A stretch of 17,001 nucleotides of DNA from the NCBI GenBank assembly GCA_963540705.1, contig CAUTQX010000014.1, positions 1 through 17,001 on the forward strand, written 5' to 3'. Below, piece after piece: positions 13,473 to 17,001 of the stretch. Source of the DNA: Nanosynbacter sp963540705 (GTDB lineage: Bacteria; Patescibacteriota; Saccharimonadia; Saccharimonadales; Saccharimonadaceae). Position 1 is the stretch's first letter, and each line of letters opens with the position of its first letter. Under the pieces are notes generated by a model. That model did no database searches, was not told where the DNA came from, and saw only the letters and a program-made list of their open reading frames with translations. The position numbers were made by a program, and so were the translations under genes.

Positions 13473-15179
13473 ATGGAGGGTTCAGATAGCAGATCATCAT
13501 CTAGTACAGTTCATGACCTGTATAGCCTGCTGATGAACACTATCCCAGACGCACCCACCGATGTAGACTTTAAGGAACTAAATTATGTTATTTATGCCCG
13601 CAAATCTACCACGGGAGACGAAAGACAGGAACGATCGATACCCGACCAGATAAAAGACTGTATTGAGCGTGTGGTGAAGCCTGAGGGGTTACGAATCGTT
13701 GGCGAGCCAGTAGAGGAAAAACAATCTGCAAAAGATCCTGGTATTCGCCCAAAATTCAGCAAGTTATTAGATGATATACGCTATGGCGAAGTTGATGGTA
13801 TTATCGCCTGGCATCCCGACCGCCTGGCACGCAACATGAAAGAGGCTGGAGAGATTATTGACCTACTAGACAAAGGTATTCTCAAGGATATTCGCTTTGC
13901 CACCTCCGCCTTTGAAAACAGTCCGACAGGAAAAATGTTATTAGGTATATCATTTGTACTATCAAAGCAATACTCTGAACACCTGAGTGAAAGTGTAACA
14001 AGGGGCAATCGTCGTAAAACTGAAGATGGCTTTTTCTTTGATGAGCAAAAGCACGGATACTTCATTAAGGACGGCAGACTCTACCCTGACGGACGCAACT
14101 TTACACTCCTGCAACAGGCATTTCATAAACGAATAGAGGGAAATGCTACCCTACAAGAAATTGCCGATTGGCTGACTAGTGAGGGCTACGAGCTGCGGCG
14201 TAAAGGTAAAGAGCCTGTGAAGTTTGTGTGGAATGTAAATAAGATCTCCAATGTTTTTCACGACCCTATATACGCTGGCGTATTGAAATATGGCAAATCA
14301 CTTGCAAAGCTTCAGGAGTATTACGACTTTCAGCCAATGATAAGTGTTGACGATTTCTTGAGACTCAACAAAATAAAGAGCCTTGACTCTACAAAGATTG
14401 TATCTTCAATGATGATAAATAAAGGCAGGAACACAAAAGCGGATCTTTTGAGAGGTGTTGTATTTTGTGGTTTCTGCAATAAGAGTTTTAGCTCGGGATT
14501 AACTTCTAAGCAGCGCAAGGATGGTAGGATTTACTATTATAATTACAAGTGTGAGACCGACGGATGTGAGTTTAGGGGCAAAAGTGTTCGTGCCAATAAA
14601 GTATTGAACCATGCGTATAGCTTTCTCGATAAGCATGTATTTGACACAGCGAGCAATTACAAACGGTTTGTTGAGGACTCTCGAGTTTATACTGCTCAAT
14701 ACTCAAAAGACCTCACTTCAAGAATTATGTCATTCTCTAATGCTATCGGCTCAAAGAAGAGAGAATACGATAGCGTTAAGAAGCTTATTGTCACCAATCC
14801 CGACCTTAAGGGGCATTACAACCTCGATGAAATTAGTGATGAATTAGATAGCCTACAAAAGGACCTGAGGAAACTAAGGCATCAAAAAGACAGCCTAAAA
14901 GAATCAATCCTTACATACGATGAATATCTCGAACTCTTCGGTTCTATATCTGATAAATTACGAAAAGTGACAGATATGACCCTTATTGACGGAGTGCTAA
15001 GAATTTTCTTCTCAAACTTTACAGTAAAGCAATACGGAAGAGGAAAAGAACAGAGGTGTGAGATTACACATAAATTAAAGGAACCCTGGGAAGGGTTCCT
15101 AAAAAACGATGATTTCTCGTGTGGTCGGGGTGAAAGGACTCGAACCTTCGACCTCACGGTCCCAAACCGCGCGCGCTAG
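13473..15179 (+). CDS. Large serine recombinase (integrase) of the element
   Basis: 568 aa from the ATG at 13473. The N-terminal catalytic domain begins YVIYARKSTTGDERQ, with the nucleophile Ser at about residue 45. Arg residues follow in GIRPKFSKLL and HPDRLARN, as in resolvase/invertase-type enzymes. A Recombinase domain follows (about 185-300). A zinc ribbon has CGFC at about 332-335 and Cys at about 360 and 365. A coiled coil (about 415-480) and a C-terminal region follow. It cuts and rejoins attachment sites via a Ser-DNA covalent intermediate. The last 18 residues (GRGERTRTFDLTVPNRAR) are encoded antisense across the 3' part of tRNA-Pro, so integration supplied the end of the gene. This places the element boundary at or near the 3' end of the tRNA. 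Confidence 0.92.
   Translation: MEGSDSRSSSSTVHDLYSLLMNTIPDAPTDVDFKELNYVIYARKSTTGDERQERSIPDQIKDCIERVVKPEGLRIVGEPVEEKQSAKDPGIRPKFSKLLDDIRYGEVDGIIAWHPDRLARNMKEAGEIIDLLDKGILKDIRFATSAFENSPTGKMLLGISFVLSKQYSEHLSESVTRGNRRKTEDGFFFDEQKHGYFIKDGRLYPDGRNFTLLQQAFHKRIEGNATLQEIADWLTSEGYELRRKGKEPVKFVWNVNKISNVFHDPIYAGVLKYGKSLAKLQEYYDFQPMISVDDFLRLNKIKSLDSTKIVSSMMINKGRNTKADLLRGVVFCGFCNKSFSSGLTSKQRKDGRIYYYNYKCETDGCEFRGKSVRANKVLNHAYSFLDKHVFDTASNYKRFVEDSRVYTAQYSKDLTSRIMSFSNAIGSKKREYDSVKKLIVTNPDLKGHYNLDEISDELDSLQKDLRKLRHQKDSLKESILTYDEYLELFGSISDKLRKVTDMTLIDGVLRIFFSNFTVKQYGRGKEQRCEITHKLKEPWEGFLKNDDFSCGRGERTRTFDLTVPNRAR
15080..15101 (-). terminator. Hairpin inside the integrase 3' end, likely terminator for tRNA-Pro
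   Basis: A perfect nine-pair stem (AGGAACCCT with AGGGTTCCT, four-base loop) lies about 20 bases beyond the tRNA-Pro CCA on the minus strand and is followed there by TTTAATTTAT. It is inside the integrase reading frame. On the plus strand it is followed by A residues, so it should act mainly on the tRNA transcript. Confidence 0.5.
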
Positions 15180-15198
15180 CCAACTGCGCCACACCCCG
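15122..15198 (-). tRNA. tRNA-Pro (anticodon TGG), CCA encoded; element attachment locus
   Basis: The cloverleaf reads on the minus strand: acceptor CGGGGTG/CACCCCG, then A and encoded CCA; D stem GCGC/GCGC; anticodon stem CGCGG/CCGTG with loop TTTGGGA giving anticodon TGG; T arm GAAGG-TTCGAGT-CCTTT. The gene is intact. The integrase reading frame covers 15122-15179 on the opposite strand. Confidence 0.96.
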
Positions 15199-15305
15199 AA
15201 GATATTTCTATCATTCGCTCTGATCTATCTTAACATATATCGCTAAATAAGTACAGGATAAATTTGCAAACAAACTTTTATACCTCGTGAAGCATAAAAA
15301 ACAAC

Positions 15306-15334
15306 TTGGCAAGTAGCTTACTTCAGGATAAGAT
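15306..15334 (+). promoter_or_regulatory. Promoter of the NrtR-like regulator, leaderless start
   Basis: TTGGCA (15306-15311), a 17-bp spacer and TAAGAT (15329-15334) form a good sigma70-type promoter. The ATG at 15342 is seven bases after the -10 box. A TTG at 15306 is in frame but lies in the -35 box, so it is not the start. The rest of 15199-15305 holds nothing I can name; the tRNA-Pro promoter must lie there on the minus strand but is not clear. Confidence 0.65.
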
Positions 15335-15341
15335 ATATTGT

Positions 15342-16016
15342 ATGAATTACACAAAACCGTACACACCTCCAACACTAACCGTGGATGCAGTAATTTTTCA
15401 AGTAAACAATAATACCCTGGAAGTTCTATTATTAAAACGACCGAATGAACCTTTTAAAGGAGAATGGGCCCTCCCCGGAGGGTATAACGCCAAGGGCGAG
15501 ACAACTACAGACGCTCTCGAACGTGTAGTTTTCCAAAAGACAGGCGTAAAAATCAAAGACGATCTACGATATATTGAACAGCTTTACACTTTCGATACGA
15601 TTAATCGTGATCCACGAGGACATGCAGTATCTGTAACCTACATGGGTTGTGGACGCAATATTACATACAATGAAGATTTAGAAATGGCATTTTTTGATGT
15701 AAATAAAATACCAAAACTGGCATACGACCACGCCAACATCATTAAATACGCCAAAGAACGCCTAATTGCCAAAATGACATACACCAATTCGGCATTTGCT
15801 TTTCTGGATCAAAGATTTACCTTAACACAACTGCAAACAGTTTACGAGATAGTTTTTGGTCGTGAATTTGACAAGCGTAATTTTCGAAAAAAATTCCTCG
15901 GCTTAAACTTAATTCATGAAACTAATGAGTTGTGGCGAGACGGCGCACATCGTCCAGCAAAATTATACGAGTTCAATTCAAATAAACTAGAGATTTTAGA
16001 TCGAAGTTTCGACTAG
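15342..16016 (+). CDS. nrtR: NrtR-type Nudix-related transcriptional regulator of NAD salvage
   Basis: 224 aa. The N-terminal Nudix fold has GEWALPGGYNAKGE (40-53), but the Nudix box (46-69) is degenerate: the REUxEExGU part reads RVVFQKTGV, so the metal-binding glutamates are replaced. This is typical of NrtR, which senses ADP-ribose or a related NAD metabolite without hydrolysing it. The C-terminal part has the NrtR winged-helix pattern FTLTQLQTVYEIVFG, RNFRKKFLGL, ending RPAKLYEFN. It lies 120 bp upstream of pncA and pncB in the same direction, and the pncA promoter carries two matching palindromes. Together this supports local repression of nicotinamide salvage. No copy of the palindrome is obvious before its own gene. 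Confidence 0.88.
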   Translation: MNYTKPYTPPTLTVDAVIFQVNNNTLEVLLLKRPNEPFKGEWALPGGYNAKGETTTDALERVVFQKTGVKIKDDLRYIEQLYTFDTINRDPRGHAVSVTYMGCGRNITYNEDLEMAFFDVNKIPKLAYDHANIIKYAKERLIAKMTYTNSAFAFLDQRFTLTQLQTVYEIVFGREFDKRNFRKKFLGLNLIHETNELWRDGAHRPAKLYEFNSNKLEILDRSFD

Positions 16017-16054
16017 TCTTTGTCGCAAAATGTAGAAATTTATATTTTTATGAA

Positions 16055-16075
16055 TTAGTGTTGACAATACAATAA
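16055..16075. promoter_or_regulatory. Operator 1, predicted NrtR site over the pncA -35 box
   Basis: Imperfect 21-bp palindrome: TTAGTGT, seven bases, ACAATAA (six of seven half-site positions pair). It covers the TTGACA at 16061-16066. Its twin lies 41 bp downstream centre to centre, close to four helical turns. Confidence 0.55.
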
Positions 16076-16089
16076 CCAACCATTAGACT
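16061..16089 (+). promoter_or_regulatory. pncA-pncB promoter
   Basis: Perfect -35 TTGACA (16061-16066), 17-bp spacer, -10 TAGACT (16084-16089). The predicted start near 16096 gives a leader of about 41 bases, unlike the leaderless promoters elsewhere in the window. Confidence 0.65.
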
Positions 16090-16095
16090 AGATAG

Positions 16096-16116
16096 TAAGT
16101 GTAAACTATACATTAA
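16096..16116. promoter_or_regulatory. Operator 2, predicted NrtR site at the transcription start
   Basis: TAAGTGT, seven bases, ACATTAA: the same TGT-N7-ACA plan as the site at 16055-16075, with one further inner A-T pair on each side. It sits at the predicted transcription start. Confidence 0.55.
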
Positions 16117-16136
16117 GTAAGGAGGGTTTTAATATT

Positions 16137-16751
16137 ATGGAAAAGACTAGATATATACTTATCGGGGTTGATCCGCAGAATGATTTTATCGATGGAAGTC
16201 TTGCCGTTGCCGAAGCAAAGCAAATCATCGAACCTATCAACTCCATTGCCAACGAGATACGAAAACACGACGGCACGGTTGTATTCACCCGAGACTGGCA
16301 TCCCGAAAAAACACCTCACTTTGACAAGTGGCCAGTTCACTGCGTAGCCAACACTAGAGGAGCTAATTTCCACGAAGACCTAAATATTCAGCCTAGCGAT
16401 ATCATCATCAATAAAGGCACCGGTCAGGCAGACGGATATTCTGGATGGGAAGGTAGAAGCAACAAGGGCAAAACACTAGAATCTATCATAGAGCCAAAAA
16501 CACCCCATGAAAAAGTTAAAGTATTTCTCGGCGGATTAGCAACAGATTTTTGCGTAAAATCTACCGCCCTAGATATCGCTGAACATTTCAAAGATAACAG
16601 GCGTGTTACCACATACCTACTTATAGACGCCATCCGCGCTGTAGGATTAACCCCAACAGCCGAAGAAGAAGCATTATCCGCAATGAAAGAGGCTGGAATA
16701 TTGGCAATATCGACTGAAGAAGCAAAGAAGATGATTCAGGAGGAAATTTAA
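16137..16751 (+). CDS. pncA: Nicotinamidase
   Basis: 204 aa, isochorismatase-like hydrolase fold. Converts nicotinamide to nicotinate, the first step of the deamidating NAD salvage route. Catalytic triad by motif: Asp12 in VDPQNDF, Lys93 in NKGTG, Cys139 in ATDFCVKST. The metal-binding segment is TRDWHPEKTPHF (Asp53, His55, His61). WPVHCV and the DGYSGWEG loop also fit PncA. AAGGAGG at 16119-16125 is 11 bases from the ATG, a little long. The gene is followed without a gap by pncB and is probably repressed by the upstream NrtR-like protein. Confidence 0.93.
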   Translation: MEKTRYILIGVDPQNDFIDGSLAVAEAKQIIEPINSIANEIRKHDGTVVFTRDWHPEKTPHFDKWPVHCVANTRGANFHEDLNIQPSDIIINKGTGQADGYSGWEGRSNKGKTLESIIEPKTPHEKVKVFLGGLATDFCVKSTALDIAEHFKDNRRVTTYLLIDAIRAVGLTPTAEEEALSAMKEAGILAISTEEAKKMIQEEI

Positions 16752-17001
16752 ATGGAGAAGGGCTCAAAAATATCACAAGGATTAGATTATTACAAAGTAA
16801 CTATGGGGATGAACGAGTTTTTTAAACATCCTGAAGCAGAAGTTACTTTCACACTGAAAAATCGCTCCCCTAATCTATTATCCGAATTTGTATCACCAGT
16901 AGAATTACAGGATAGACTAAACGAGCTAGCTGAAGGATGGCGGCCTGATGAAATAGCCTACTTAGCCGGACTGCAAAACCAAGACGGCAAAGCGACATTT
17001 T
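16752..17001 (+). CDS. pncB: Nicotinate phosphoribosyltransferase, N-terminal part (cut by window end)
   Basis: The first 83 codons are visible. LDYYKVTMGMNEFF near residues 11-24 and AEVTFTLKNRSPN near 28-40 match the conserved N-terminus of nicotinate phosphoribosyltransferase, which makes nicotinate mononucleotide from nicotinate and PRPP. Catalytic residues lie beyond the window. The ATG directly follows the pncA stop, with AGGAGGAA seven bases upstream, so the two are translated from one mRNA. Order and function (PncA product is the PncB substrate) support the call. Confidence 0.88.
   Translation, partial: MEKGSKISQGLDYYKVTMGMNEFFKHPEAEVTFTLKNRSPNLLSEFVSPVELQDRLNELAEGWRPDEIAYLAGLQNQDGKATF

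Noticed and set aside
15985..16030. Possible terminator after the NrtR-like gene
   Set aside because: Only a four-pair CGAA/TTCG repeat with a two-base gap and no T-tract; not convincing, so some readthrough into pncA is possible.

Overview
The window reads as the chromosome of an ultrasmall host-dependent bacterium of the Patescibacteria/CPR, most likely a Saccharibacteria (TM7) member. This is inferred from gene content and style: short gaps, a small pseudopilin operon, a MurT/GatD pair, a membrane-anchored Clp-like ATPase, NAD salvage from nicotinamide, and many genes whose start codon sits 6-8 nt after a -10 box (leaderless style). The standard code fits: TGA is used as a stop, for example in the ATGA overlap at 1731-1734.

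Layout. (1) 19-3458, minus strand: four overlapping pseudopilin genes in an order like GspH/I/J/K. The last is a large tip-like pilin carrying six RCC1-type repeats with paired cysteines. (2) 3497-4525, minus: murB, divergent from tRNA-Arg(UCG) at 4580-4656, which is followed by a terminator. (3) 4727-7548, minus: a small membrane protein overlapping a membrane-anchored ClpB/ClpC-like AAA+ ATPase. (4) 7593-11092, plus: murT, gatD (lipid II amidation) and a GT-C glycosyltransferase, ending in a terminator. The promoters of blocks 3 and 4 interlock within 44 bp.

(5) 11100-15122: a probable small integrative element next to the 3' end of tRNA-Pro(UGG). A large serine integrase gene runs antisense into the tRNA gene. 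Its cargo is unrecognised: a strongly structured, probably pseudoknotted RNA (11351-11495); a three-helix membrane protein with an EF-hand-like loop; an array of four evenly spaced hairpins with a near-constant 8-nt loop and changing but still paired stems (12404-12532); and two orphan proteins. This is the best place in the window to look for an undescribed system.

(6) 15342-17001, plus: an NrtR-type Nudix regulator, then pncA (nicotinamidase) and pncB (nicotinate phosphoribosyltransferase, cut by the window end). The pncA promoter carries two matching TGT-N7-ACA palindromes, one over the -35 box and one at the predicted transcription start, as expected for repression by the adjacent regulator.

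All functional calls come from motifs read by eye; no database search was run.
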